The position numbers and the translations under genes were made by a program. The notes beneath the pieces were generated by a model. It was not told the DNA's origin. It ran no database searches and saw only the letters and a program-made list of their open reading frames with translations. 64,000 bases of DNA from Pegoplata infirma (taxonomy: Eukaryota; Arthropoda; Insecta; Diptera; Anthomyiidae). Each line of letters begins with the position of its first letter. Within the stretch, counting starts at the first letter, position 1. Location: the NCBI GenBank assembly GCA_963921195.1, contig OY992540.1, forward strand, positions 24,502,262 through 24,566,261, in the 5' to 3' direction. This document shows positions 32,486-43,640 of this stretch, in pieces.

Positions 32486-32840
32486 TTTTTTGTAAATTTG
32501 TTTTATTTAATCAGCTTCTACCGGTCCAATGGTGCGTCCGAGAGGGGTCATTAGTGAGACCGACCCCCATTTATTTTTACCCTACAACATTTTTTCAAAA
32601 CATACCTACGCCCTATCTCCACTCCCTAAGTAGGCTCCCATACAAATAACAGTTGGAGCAAATTTTATAAAAATTTAATTTTGAATGGAAGCCTACATAG
32701 GCAGTGGAGATAGGGCTGTGGTATGTTTTACAAAAATGTTGGAGGGTAAAAATAAATGGGGGTCGGTCTCACTAATGACCCCTCTCGGACGCACCATTGG
32801 ATCGGTAGAAGCTGATTAAATAAAACAAATTTACAAAAAA
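32486..32840. repeat. fold-back repeat with about 160-bp arms
   Basis: Left arm 32486-32650 and right arm 32680-32840 pair in one register (positions sum to 65326), including GGTGCGTCCGAGAGGGGTCA and its complement. The outer part is nearly perfect and the inner part slightly diverged; the loop is about 25 bp. A degenerate relative (GGGGGTCGGTCTTATAAAGG) lies at about 33015-33150. The transcript could form a long hairpin. Confidence 0.85.
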
Positions 32841-34337
32841 TACATAAAATTGTATGGGAACCGCCTTAATAATTAGAGATAGAGGGTAGGTGTGTTCAGA
32901 GAAAATGTTTGGACTAAAAAAATATTGTGGGTCGGTCATACATTTTGTTGCTCTATGGGCACTATTAGGGCAGTTAGAGCGGTTGGAAAAAATTTTAAAA
33001 AATGTCGTTTTGTGTGGGAGCCCCCTTAGAAATTGGAGATAGGGTATTAGTTTGTTTCAAAGATATGTTAAGACGTAAAAATTATTGGGGGTCGGTCTTA
33101 TAAAGGACCCCTCTATGACGCACCATTGGAGCAGTAGAAATGATTTTAAGATTGGAAAATTACAATAAAATTTTTTAAAAAAATAGTAATAATCGTTATC
33201 CCACGATCTTCCTGGGCAATAAATTTGTAGAATTGATAGAAGTTTTACACAAAAAAATTTCAAAAAAATCGAAGAGTACAAACATTTTCAAAAATGAGAT
33301 TTAAATTTTAAAACTTAAAAATCGCATACGAGAGCGCTTTTAAGAATTTTTTGGGTTTTTTTTTTAGAAAGTACTTAAAAAAACAAAAATTTTGAAAAAA
33401 AAAAAATTGAAATTTGGACCATTATTGAAGAAGTTATGATTAAAAGAAGTTTGAGTAAAGGAACAAACTACCAATTTTTAAAAATTCGATATCTATTGAA
33501 CGGTTCATCAAAAAAATCTGAAAATTTACCACGAAGGAGCTTTCGAAGGGTACTAAAAATTGTAAACAAATTGGGAAAATCTAAAAAAAAAGTTTTTCAA
33601 AGTGTCCGATTTCACATGGAATGCCCCATATAGAGATTTAAGTTTCTGGCAAATCAAATCGTAAGAGTTGGAATACTTCCCTTGTTAGATTTTGTGACTT
33701 TAATTAAAAGTTTTTTAAAAAATAAGAAAGGGAAAAGAAAGAAAAAAGAAAAAAAAAAACAAGGAAAAGAAGAAAAAATTAAAAGAAAGAAGAAAATTTT
33801 CTAAAACATTTTTTAAGTCCCAATTCACAATAGGCAAATTTAATTGCGGCAATTTTTGTGTTTCTCTTTTGAACTTGCCGTATATGTTCACACACTGGCA
33901 ATTCTGTTCGCAATTCCAAAAAAAATGTGAAAATACTCTATATAGTGAGATTTGCGAATGAAAAAACAAAACGAATTGCCAGTACGAGCAAGTTTTTTCC
34001 CCTTTCCATTCCTCTTACATCTCTCTCCTATAAACTAAGAATTGCGGCAATTAAAATTGCCCTGTATAAATTGGGACTAAGGGAAGAAAATTTTGAAATC
34101 GGAAAATTTTTCGTAGAAAATCATCTAAACATTTTTAAACGAAAAATCCAAAATTTTTTATAGCGAAAATCTGAAAATTTTTAATGGAAAAATGTGAAAA
34201 ACCCTAAAATTTTTTTGTGAAAAAATCTGGAAGTTCTTATTATGAAAAAAAAATTTCTGTGCGAAAAATTGTTGTGAACGTGGCAATTTTGGTAAAAAAA
34301 TATTTTTTTCGTATAGGAAGAGAGAGCACTTTCTCCA
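32841..34337. other. diverged repeat remnants, no gene
   Basis: Contains the degenerate fold-back copy near 33.1 kb. Also holds a segment (33630-33780, GAGTTGGAATACTTCCCTTG) that recurs at about 22560-22660 and 37080-37130, and A-rich runs. No frame with recognisable domains. Confidence 0.55.
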
Positions 34338-35880
34338 TAGAAGAAATATCTCAGAATCTGAGACTTTTTCTATAGGAAAAATGTCTCAGAATCTGAGACT
34401 TTTTCTATAGGAAAAATGTCTCAGAATCTGAGACTTTTTCTATAGGAAACATTTCTCAGAATCTGCGACTTTTTCTATATGAAAAATGTCTCATAATCTG
34501 AGACTTTTTCTATAGGAAAAATGTCTCAGAATCTAAAACTTTTTCTGTAAGAAAAATGTCTCAGAATCTAAAATTTTTCTCAGAACCTGAGATTTATTCT
34601 ATTGGAAAAATGTCTCAGAATCTGAGACTTTTTCTATACGAAAAATGTCTTAGAATCTGAGACTTTTTCCATAGGAAAAATATCTCAGAATCTGAGACTT
34701 TTTCTAAAGGAAAAATGTCTCAGAATCTGAGACTTTTTCTATAGGAAAAATATCTCAGAGTCTGAGAGTTTTTCTATAGATAAAATGTCTCAGAATCTGA
34801 GATTTTTTCTATAGATAAAATGTCTCAGAATCTGAGATTTTTTCTATAGGAAAAATGTCTCAGAATCTGAGACTTTTTCTATAGGAAAAATGTCTCAGAA
34901 TCTGAGATTTTTTCTATAGATAAAATGTCTCAGAATCTGAGACTTTTGCTATAGGAAAAATGTCTCAGAATCTGAGACTTTTTCTATAGGAAAAATGTCT
35001 CAGAATCTGAGACTTTTTCTATAAGAAAAATGTCTCAGAATCTGAGACTTTTTCTATAAGAAAAATGTCTCAGAATCTGAGACTTTTTCTATAAGAAAAA
35101 TGTTTCAGAATCTGAGACTTTTTCTATAAGAAAAATGTCTCAGAGTCTGAGACTTTTTCTGTAGGAAAAATGTCTCAGAATCTGAGACTTTTTCTGTAGG
35201 AAAAATGTCTCAGAATCTGAGACTTTTTCTGTAGGAAAAATGTCTCAGAATCTGAGACTTTTTCTATAGGGAAAATGTTTCAGAATCTGAGACTTTCTAT
35301 AGGAAAAATGTCTCAGAATCTGAGACTTTTTCTATAGGAAAAATGTCTCAGAATCTGAGACTTTTTCTATAGGAAAAATGTCTCAGAATCTGAGACTTTT
35401 TCTATAGGAAAAATGTCTCAGAATCTGAGACTTTTTCTATAGGAAAAATGTCTCAGAATCTGAGACTTTTTCTATAGGAAAAATGTCTCAGAATCTGAGA
35501 CTTTTTCTATAGGAAAAATGTCTCAGAATCTGAGACTTTTTCTATAGGAAAAATGTCTCAGAATCTGAGACTTTTTCTATAGGAAAAATGTCTCAGAATC
35601 TGAGACTTTTTCTAAAGGAAAATGTCTCAGAATCTGAGACTTTTTCGATAGGAAAAATGTCTCAGAATCTGAGACTTTTTCGATAGGAAAAATGTCTCAG
35701 AATCTGAGACTTTTTCGATAGGAAAAATGTCTCAGAATCTGAGACTTTTTCGATAGGAGAAATGTCTCAGAATCTGAGACTTTTTCGATAGGAAAAATGT
35801 CTCAGAATCTGAGACTTTTTCTATAGGAAAAATGTCTCAGAATCTGAGACTTTTTCTACAGGAAAAATGTCTTTGTAATT
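34338..35880 (+). repeat. 35-bp satellite array, about 44 copies
   Basis: The unit consists of TCTCAGAATCTGAGA, CTTTTTC, TATAGG and AAAAATG (35 bp). It holds two dyads: TCTCAGA-A-TCTGAGA and TTTTTC-TATAG-GAAAAA. Variants occur in blocks: TATAAG near 35010-35130, TGTAGG near 35155-35245 and CGATAGG near 35640-35815. A homogeneous TATAGG block lies at 35300-35620. It ends abruptly at TGTCTTTGTAATT. Confidence 0.95.
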
Positions 35881-36103
35881 TTCTTAGAAGGGCCAAAATA
35901 AAAAAGAAAACTGGCAACGGTGTTGATTTATAAACAGTAACAAATATTGAAATTTGGCAGCATTCTGGATGTGACTAGAATAACTTAAACATATTACGAA
36001 TTGAATTGGCTTATGTTACTAGCAGAAAAAGTAGCGAAATTTGTTGAATATTAAATGAAGGATTTTTATTTTAATTTTGTGCAATGAATACAAACAATAA
36101 TGG
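35881..36103. other. short unique-looking spacer
   Basis: Nothing recognisable between the satellite and the tandem duplication. Confidence 0.5.
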
Positions 36104-36286
36104 CAGTTAATAAAATTAAATAATAAAGAAGCCTTTACATACAAGGGAGGTCTTTCAATTTTCTTGAAACTAGAATGTGTTGAAAATTTTATTTCAGTTA
36201 ATAAAACTAAATAATAAAGAAGTCTTTACATAAAAGGGAGGTCTTTCAATTTTCTTGAAACTAGAATGTGTTGAAAATTTTATTTC
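36104..36286 (+). repeat. 91-bp direct duplication
   Basis: CAGTTAATAAAATTAAATAA (36104) and CAGTTAATAAAACTAAATAA (36195) begin two copies. The copies differ at about three positions. Neither copy codes for anything visible. Confidence 0.85.
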
Positions 36287-37130
36287 ATATTCTTAAAATT
36301 TTTTGATAATCTATAATTCTAATTTAATTTTAAATATTTTTATTTTATTTTCAGGTAAGTTCACACAAATTTTGAAAAAATTCAAAACGTTTATGTGTCG
36401 TAATATTTGGTAAGTTGTATGAATAAAAAATTTTCTTTAATGTTTTAAAATATTTTGGAATCGCGTAACATGGAATTGACATCAGATCTTAAAAATTCAA
36501 AATGCAGAAATTGTTTCAACCTTCATTAAAATTTGGAAAATCTGTTGTTAGTTTCAAGTTCACCAAGAGCCTGAGTTAAAAATTTTAAGTTCCGAAAAAT
36601 CCGAAAAATATTTTGATGTTTTAAGCCATTTTATCTCCATTTGTAAAATTCGTTTCCAGCGACATACTCATTAAAAATAGGACGAAGTCGTTCAAAAAGT
36701 CACTTTTTTCACTTAAAAAAAATGTTCTCTTCTAAAAAGTATTTTATTCTGAGCCAGTTTAATCTCCCTTATTTACCTTTTTTATATTATAAAGTAGTGA
36801 CGTAAAAAGAAAAAATCCATTTCAGTGTTAACCACAAAATCCTGTTCATTTATTTTAATTGTATGTGTTACTCCTATACTTACACAGCAAAACATAAACA
36901 AAAAACCACCCATTTCCATTCAAAATTGAACGGATATTCCTATTAGTTCGGGAGTTATCGAAATTTTCCCGGAGGTCCACATTGTTTCATAAGGGGACAA
37001 CGAAATTTTGAAACACTGATATGGCCGATAAGCCGAGACACCCCAACCTTAAAATCGTCTCTTTTATATATATTTTAAGTTTCATGCAAATCGGTTCATA
37101 AGGTTTGAGATACTTCCCTTGTTAGTTAAC
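36287..37130. other. AT-rich DNA, no gene seen
   Basis: Ends in a segment (about 37030-37130) shared with 22500-22600 and 33640-33690. No supported coding sequence. Confidence 0.5.
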
Positions 37131-37970
37131 AAGTGTTTTGGAATTTCTCAGATTCCATTGTCAAGACTATTTGGAAAATATAAAAACCTTATACTTCGAG
37201 AGTAGCAAAGGAAATTTAAATGAAAACTTAGTAATGTTCAAAAAAAATTTTGAACATTACATCATATTTTAGTTTATTTTTAACAGTTTTTTGTTGGTTA
37301 TTAGACGATCGTTATATTCCTAAGAGATTGTACTATTTTCTTCTTCTAATTCTCAGCGAGGGTAGCGTTGAATATGTATTAATATTTTTGTTTGAATTAG
37401 CGATTTAACATTTAAATTCCCTTTGCTACTTGTAGTATAAAAAAATCTGACAAATTTCGAAATACGTGCCGACTAAGTGTTGCAAAAATTACCAACATAT
37501 ATAAATTTAAAAAAAAAAATAATAATTTTCTTGAAAATTACACCGCTCAATAAATCGAAAGTTTTTGGCTCCGGTTTGAAAATTTTTCAAGATTTTTACT
37601 CGATGATTCCAAATCTGGGCTCCAAATTTTCCCATCACGTCTAGAATTTTATTTATTCCCGGTTGAAAATGCAAAAAAAAAAACGAGATTTTTTGCTTTG
37701 TTGAAAATTTCTACGAATAATAACACAGAAAACTTTAATTTGTAAAATATATATTTTTTTTTAGTTTTTCTTTAAAAAATATCGAAAAACTAAGGTAATT
37801 GTGCAGGCTGTCAAATAATGCAAAAATCGCCATTTTTCGAATATTAAACCGTGAATAACTAAAAATCTAGACGTGATGGGAAAATTTTGAGAACAGATTT
37901 GGAATCAGGAGATAAAAGAAAGGAAATACTGACCTTAACCTAGAATAAACCTACTCAAAATATAATATTT
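37131..37970. mobile_element. rearranged TIR element related to 7918-8224
   Basis: Interior blocks GTCAAGACTATTTGG and CCCTTTGCTACTTGTAG match that family, as does the right end AGAATAAACCTACTCAAAAT (about 37945-37964). A 13-bp hairpin GTAATGTTCAAAA / TTTTGAACATTAC is at 37231-37260. An inner inverted pair, CCCATCACGTCTAGA near 37632 and TCTAGACGTGATGGG near 37866, shows further palindromy. The left end is not clear. Confidence 0.55.
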
Positions 37971-38076
37971 TAAAGGTCGAATTAATTTTTTTTTCTATTT
38001 TCTAATAAAAATTCACCAGAATTTAAAAAAAAACAGTTGAAATTCAAAAAAAATATTTGTTTTTTTTTACATTTTT

Positions 38077-38686
38077 TATACCCTCCACTTAGTGATAGAG
38101 GGTATATATAAGTTTGTCATTCCGTTTGTAACTCATCGATATATCGGTCTGGAACCCCATAAAGTATATATATTCATGATCCCCGATCGATTTTAAGACA
38201 TTCTAGCGATGTCCGTCTGTCTGTGGAAATGGTGATCACGACAAAAATACTTGACGGAAATGACGGAAACTTAACATATTTATTGGAAGTTCTCCTGAGA
38301 AGTTTGGTATTGCGTTTGAGCGATATCAGTTTAGCGGTTCAAAAGTTATGAACGAAAATGTAAGGACACCTCAAAAATTTTAGTACATTCAACATAACCT
38401 AAAAGTACAAAATGCTTTAATTCGGCTGCTGGTTGACATATACGAATATAATTGAACACCAAATGTTATTTAGACAAGTACGAACATATTTTTTGACCAA
38501 AAAAAAGAAAAAAAAATCGCGGATTTTTTTTTTAACAAAATTTTTTTTTCCGCGGAAATTTTTTTTTAAATTTTTTTTTTTTAAATAATTTTCTTTTAAA
38601 AAAAAATTTTGTAATAACCTTTTTGAAATTGTGGTGGGTATCACTACATTCGGCAAGGCCGAATTAAACTTTTTACTTGTTACAAA
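38077..38686 (+). mobile_element. mini-me/DINE-1-like element
   Basis: TATACCCTCCACTTAGTGAT hairpin, TTTGTCATTCCGTTTGTAAC, core and a short GTCCGTCTGTCTG tract. It ends ATTCGGCAAGGCCGAAT and TTTTTACTTGTTA. Complete but diverged, with A/T expansion near 38500-38600. Confidence 0.75.
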
Positions 38687-39206
38687 ATTGTTTTCATAAA
38701 AAAATTTGAAAAACGAAAACATTTTCTTATTGCTCATTATTTACTTGTAACAATAAGTCCGTTAAATAATTCCTTTTTCAGCAAACAATTTTTTTTTCAA
38801 GTCTTTATGTTCCTCCAATAAAAATTTCTAAAAAACTTTTAAGTACTTTTATTTTGTTTCAATATTTCTTCGTCACTCTGTGCAGATTTTTGTAGACACT
38901 TATTATGCCAACACCAATCATAGTCAAGTAAATAAATTTACATATAAATTTATTAACATAATAACTTACAATAATAATGGGATGTCAACAAAAAAATATA
39001 AAAATAAACATTATTATTTTTTATTATTTTAAAAAGTGTGAAACAGAGTGGTGTCTTTTCATTTTATTTATTTTAAATGAAAATTTATAAATAGGTAAAT
39101 CAATGAATTTTGTTTGGAAAAATATTTATATACAAAAATATTAAATTACACAGTGATATAAAATTTAACTTTTTATTGTTTTTATACGCATTTGAAGTTG
39201 GTATAT

Positions 39207-39614
39207 CAGAAATAATCAATTGTATTAAAAAATTTGTCAATTGTATTTCAGAAATTATTAATTGTATATCAGAATTTATCAATTGTATTTCGGAAACTAT
39301 CAATTGCACTTTAGAATTAATCAATTGCATTTCAGAAATTATCAATTGTATTTCAGAAATTTTCAATTATCTCACAAAGGTTAGTTTCTGAAATACAATT
39401 GATAATTTTTGAAATACAATTAATAAGTTCTGAAATACAATTTATAATTTCAGAAATACAATCAATAAGATCTGAAATACCATTGATAATTTCTGAAATA
39501 CAATTAATACGTTTTGAAATACAATTGATAACCTCTGAAATACAATTGATAAATTCTAAAATACAATTGATAACTTCTGAAATTCAATTGATAATTTCTG
39601 AAATACAATTGTAA
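39207..39614. repeat. 21-bp minisatellite as two inverted arrays
   Basis: About 39207-39370 repeats ATTTCAGAAATTATCAATTG plus T. About 39386-39612 repeats its reverse complement. The junction is near 39378. The unit differs at three positions from that of 43641-45953. The right end TAAATGGTG resembles the end of that element; the left boundary is lost. Frames on both strands are repeat read-through. Confidence 0.85.
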
Positions 39615-40138
39615 ATGGTGAAGTACCCCAAATCCTCCGAAGGGTTTTAAAAAGCTTGAGTGGTTTTTTTAGGGCTCACTGAAATTTTTAATTTTTTTTT
39701 TTTTAAAGGCGTTTAGAATAATTCGAAAAAGGGTTATATGCCAAATCCATTTTTCGTGTAAAAAAAATTCGATTCTTTACATTTTTCGCATAGAAAAATT
39801 TTCATATTTTTCGTGTAAAATAATTCTCAGATTCTGAGAAATTGTTTCGCATAGAGAAATTGTAAGTTAAAAATTCTTTAAGTTAATAAATGTTGGAAGA
39901 TAGAGCCGTTAGTTCTGCCCCCTTCCTCCTGTTAGCACATGGTTTACCAAATATTAAGATATAATACGAATAATAAAAAAGTTCTCTGTGCCTCATTAAT
40001 TTATTTCCTGTTTGCCACACAACATTCATAAAATTTGTATTTTTATATTGACAATATTCTGTGATTATCGAAAATTCATAAATATTTTGATTGATTAGTC
40101 AGCAAATCTATGAATGTATTTGAAAAAACATTTGTACA
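39615..40138. other. AT-rich DNA, no feature seen
   Basis: No gene or repeat boundary supported. Confidence 0.5.
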
Positions 40139-40140
40139 TA

Positions 40141-40600
40141 CAGTGGCTCACATCTTAAGTGACCCAGTAGATAATAAAAAGCAATTCGTTAAAGAAAAAG
40201 TTAACAATACCAAAACTTTTTATTAAACTAAAGTTTGTTAAAAAATGTTGTTTAGGTAATTTTAGTTTTTAAGTTTTAATTTAAGCTTAATAGCGCCCAG
40301 ATTGAGTAATGATGTTACTTATAGAAATATTTTTAAAAAATTTCTTGTCGATTTTTTAAAGTTCACATTTTTTTATTTTTAGCAAAGAGGCTTCAAAATG
40401 TTTTTAACAATATTTAAAAAAAAAAAAAATTTAAAGTACATATTATCACTCTTCAGTTCGAACCTCATAACACTCATAATTTTTTCTCAAAAAAGACGAT
40501 TAAAATAATAATTTTTTGATACTCATAACAAAGTTTGGTATTATTTATTGTGTTTTTAAAGAATTACTTTCAAATAGACCATTTGGGGTGTGAGCCACTG
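40141..40600. mobile_element. small TIR element (CAGTGGCTCACA ends)
   Basis: CAGTGGCTCACA at 40141-40152 and TGTGAGCCACTG at 40589-40600, 460 bp. Left flank TA, right flank TG, compatible with a mutated TA duplication. No coding sequence; mariner-like MITE. Confidence 0.7.
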
Positions 40601-40602
40601 TG

Positions 40603-41690
40603 CATATACTTATGAATTCCCAGACATCAATATTTATTAAAAAGGTTCTATCTATTTTATCAAAATAATTCAAAAAGAAATCAATTTTACCAAAATTATT
40701 CAAAAAGAGATGAATGGCATTTGGATATATAAGTTAAATTAAGGTGACCATATTTTTTTCTTTAAATTTATTTTAAAATTAAAAAAAAAAACATATTTGC
40801 AATTGGAACGAAATCGGATCATATTTACAAGAAATAATAAAAAAATCTTCACAGAGATAAATGATTTTGTGGAAAACTAACATAAGTTATTCATAAAATT
40901 TTTGAATTTAAATTCATTTTACGAATTAAAAAAAAAACTCCTATTTTGAGCATTAACTTCCACTGTCACCCTATTAAAAACAAACTTATCTGATTGTCTG
41001 CCGTGGTTTGTTACCATATATAATGAATCAATAAATAATCTGTCAAATTTGTATAAAATAAATTATTGCAAATAATGAATGAGGGAAAATAACAGCATAA
41101 ATTCATACTATAAAAGCCAATTATATATAACATATTCCATCGTTCCGCCGAAAAGCCAATTTATTGAAATAAAAGAAATCAAACGTCGAAAACAAATAAA
41201 ATCAACCATAAAATCATTTTATTAAAATGTATTTAAAATAAAAAAATAAAAATATTTTATGTTCATTTTTTGCTGTACACTTTGTTCAATTAAGTTCATG
41301 ATGGATTTGACGTATGATTTTTATGCTTGTCAAGTGATTTTATTTGTTGTTGTTTAATATTATTGTTGGGCTTTTTGATTGACATTTGGCGCCAATTGTT
41401 GTTATTTTATTTTATTTTTTGTATATTATTTATACATGAACCATTAAATTCTTTTGTAAACATTCGAACATCATTACATATAAGTAATATTTATTGTACG
41501 TAAAGTATACGGTACCAATGTTTTTTTTTGTACAAGAAATGGACAACATACTCTATGTGGTCTAGTGACAACTAAGGTTGTGTGATATCCAGTCCCGAAC
41601 ATGGCCTCTTTATGTAATTTCGCTGCGTAATAGCAAAAAAAACTAGGCGTATTACAGGCTGATAGTAGCAAAACTAATCCAAAAAAAAAT
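40603..41690. other. AT-rich DNA, no gene seen
   Basis: A possible weak TIR pair AAGGTGACC (40741) / GTCACCCT (about 40965) is noted but not convincing. Confidence 0.5.
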
Positions 41691-41691
41691 T

Positions 41692-41731
41692 TGGAGTCAT
41701 AAAATCTCGAGCGAAAGATTTTATGACTCCA
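41692..41731. other. 16-bp perfect hairpin
   Basis: GGAGTCATAAAATCT (41693-41707) and AGATTTTATGACTCC (41716-41730) pair perfectly around CGAGCGAA, with one more T-A pair outside. It abuts a fragment of the GCGTGAG repeat. Origin unknown. Confidence 0.6.
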
Positions 41732-42029
41732 TGAGCGTGCGTGAGTAATTTTTGTTTCGTGAATTTGCGTGATTATTTTGTGCCGTGTGAAACAGAAAAT
41801 AACGAATTTGAGTTTTTCTGTAAGTACAGATCGAGCACGGGCTCTAATTATATTTGTTATAAGGGTTCAAGTTGAAAAAAATGCAGAAGAAAAATTGAAT
41901 TTCTAAAAATTATAGACATTTCTGGTATTTCCCATACCGGTTTCAAACACCCCAGTTAGTGTCATCATCAGTAGGATTTTAAATGTCGGTTTGTCTTGTT
42001 AATGAAAACTGTTTTTTATATATGTGAAT

Positions 42030-42549
42030 TAGAGATGCGCGCGTGACACGAATATTTCGTGATTCACGTGATTCACGCGTGAATCACGCGTGATCGTGAG
42101 TGAAATTTATTTTTACTCACGTGATCGTGAGTGCGCGTGATTAGAAAAAATTGTTTCGTGCGTGAGTAATTTTAGTTTCGTGAATTTGCGTGATTGTTTT
42201 GTGCTGTTTAAAACAGAAAACAAGTAAAAAATCGTCATTTGATTAAATTTAGAGGGTAATTACTACAAAATTGTTATTTAAATAAATTTTTATTATTATT
42301 TTAAGGAAGTTAAATTCTTTTTGTGCACAAATTCGAAAAAAAGTAAAGTAAAAATTTGTTAATTTTAATTTCGTGAGTCTTCGTGAGCGTGATTATTTCG
42401 TGAGCGTGAAAAAAATTTTAGTTACTCACGTGAGCGTGCGTGAACGTGAGCTGAAAAAATAACTTCGTGCGTGATTGTGCGTGAGCAATATTTTTATTTC
42501 GTGAGCGTGAGCGTGCGTGAGTCAAAATTCACTCACGCGCCCATCTCTA
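42030..42549. mobile_element. hAT-type MITE with TAGAGATG ends, GCGTGA-rich
   Basis: 520 bp, ends TAGAGATGCGCGCGTGA / TCACGCGCCCATCTCTA with a perfect duplication ATGTGAAT (42022-42029, 42550-42557). The interior consists of GCGTGAGCGTG-type repeats, unusually GC-rich for this region. Fragments of the same family are at about 41731-41800 and 46480-46637. Confidence 0.9.
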
Positions 42550-43051
42550 ATGTGAATATTTATAGTTTCTATATTTTGTGAGGATGTTTATTCTGGCTCG
42601 AGGTCATTATTTTCTTTACTAATTAAAACCATGATATTCTCATAGCAAAATTTTCAAGAAAATTATTTTTTGTTTTAAATTTATTTATGTTGGTCATTTT
42701 TGCAAGACTTAATCGACACGTGTTTCGGAATTTGTCAAGATTCCATTGTCAAGATTATTTAGCAAAAATAGAAACGATATACTACAAAGTAGCAAACGAG
42801 TCTAATGACAAATCGTTTGTGCACAAACTAAAGCATTAATACATATTCGACTCTATCCACAATGTGAATTAGAAAGACGAAGAAATTGTACTATACTAGT
42901 AAGTAACGATTGTCAATAACCAACAAAAATATTTAAAACATTTTACATACGATAGTTCAAGATTCCAACAATGGAATCTTGACAAATTCCGAAACACGTG
43001 TCGATTAAGTCTTGCAAAAATGACCAACATAAATAAATTTAAAACAAAAAA

Positions 43052-43640
43052 CAAGTAGAAAAGTTAAATTCGACTTTGCCGAATCTATGAATACCCTCCA
43101 CAATGCATTTTTTTAAAGGGTAGTACATTTTTTAACGTGACAAATTTACAATTTTGATTAGAAATATTTTATTTTGAGTAAAAAACTCTTTTTTTTTTTT
43201 GTCTTTTTTTTTAAAAAAAGAAAAATTACTATTTTTGTTTTGAGTGTAAAATTTTTTTCGAGTGTAACGTTTTTTTTACTGTAAAAATATTTCTGAGTGA
43301 ATGCACGTACTGTCATTTTTGTAAAAAAAAAAACTATTTTTTTTATAACTTTTGAACCACTGGACCGATTTGGCTGGATTGCAATACCAACCTGACCAGG
43401 TAAATGACAAACATATATGTCAAACTTCAGTAGCCTCTGTAAAGTCTTTCAAAAGTTAGCGTGTTTTCTACGGACGGACAGACAGACAGACGGACGGACG
43501 GACGGACGGACGGACGGACATCGCTAGATCGACTTAAAATCGATCGAGGATCATAAATATATATACTTTATGGGGTCCTAGACCAATATTTCGAGGTGTT
43601 ACAAACGGAATGACAAACTTATATATACCCTCTATCACTA
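43052..43640 (-). mobile_element. mini-me/DINE-1-like element
   Basis: Starts ACAAGTAGAAAAGTTAAATT with hairpin TTCGAC-TTT-GCCGAA. The GGAC tract is at about 43470-43520. The core and TATATATACCCTCTATCACTA follow. Its terminal hairpin is split by the element 43641-45953 and resumes at 45954. Confidence 0.8.

Noticed and set aside
34338..35880. CRISPR-like array
   Set aside because: Direct tandem satellite without unique spacers, in a eukaryotic context.
40741..40975. TIR element with AGGTGACC / GTCACCCT ends
   Set aside because: Inverted match is short and imperfect, with no convincing target duplication.
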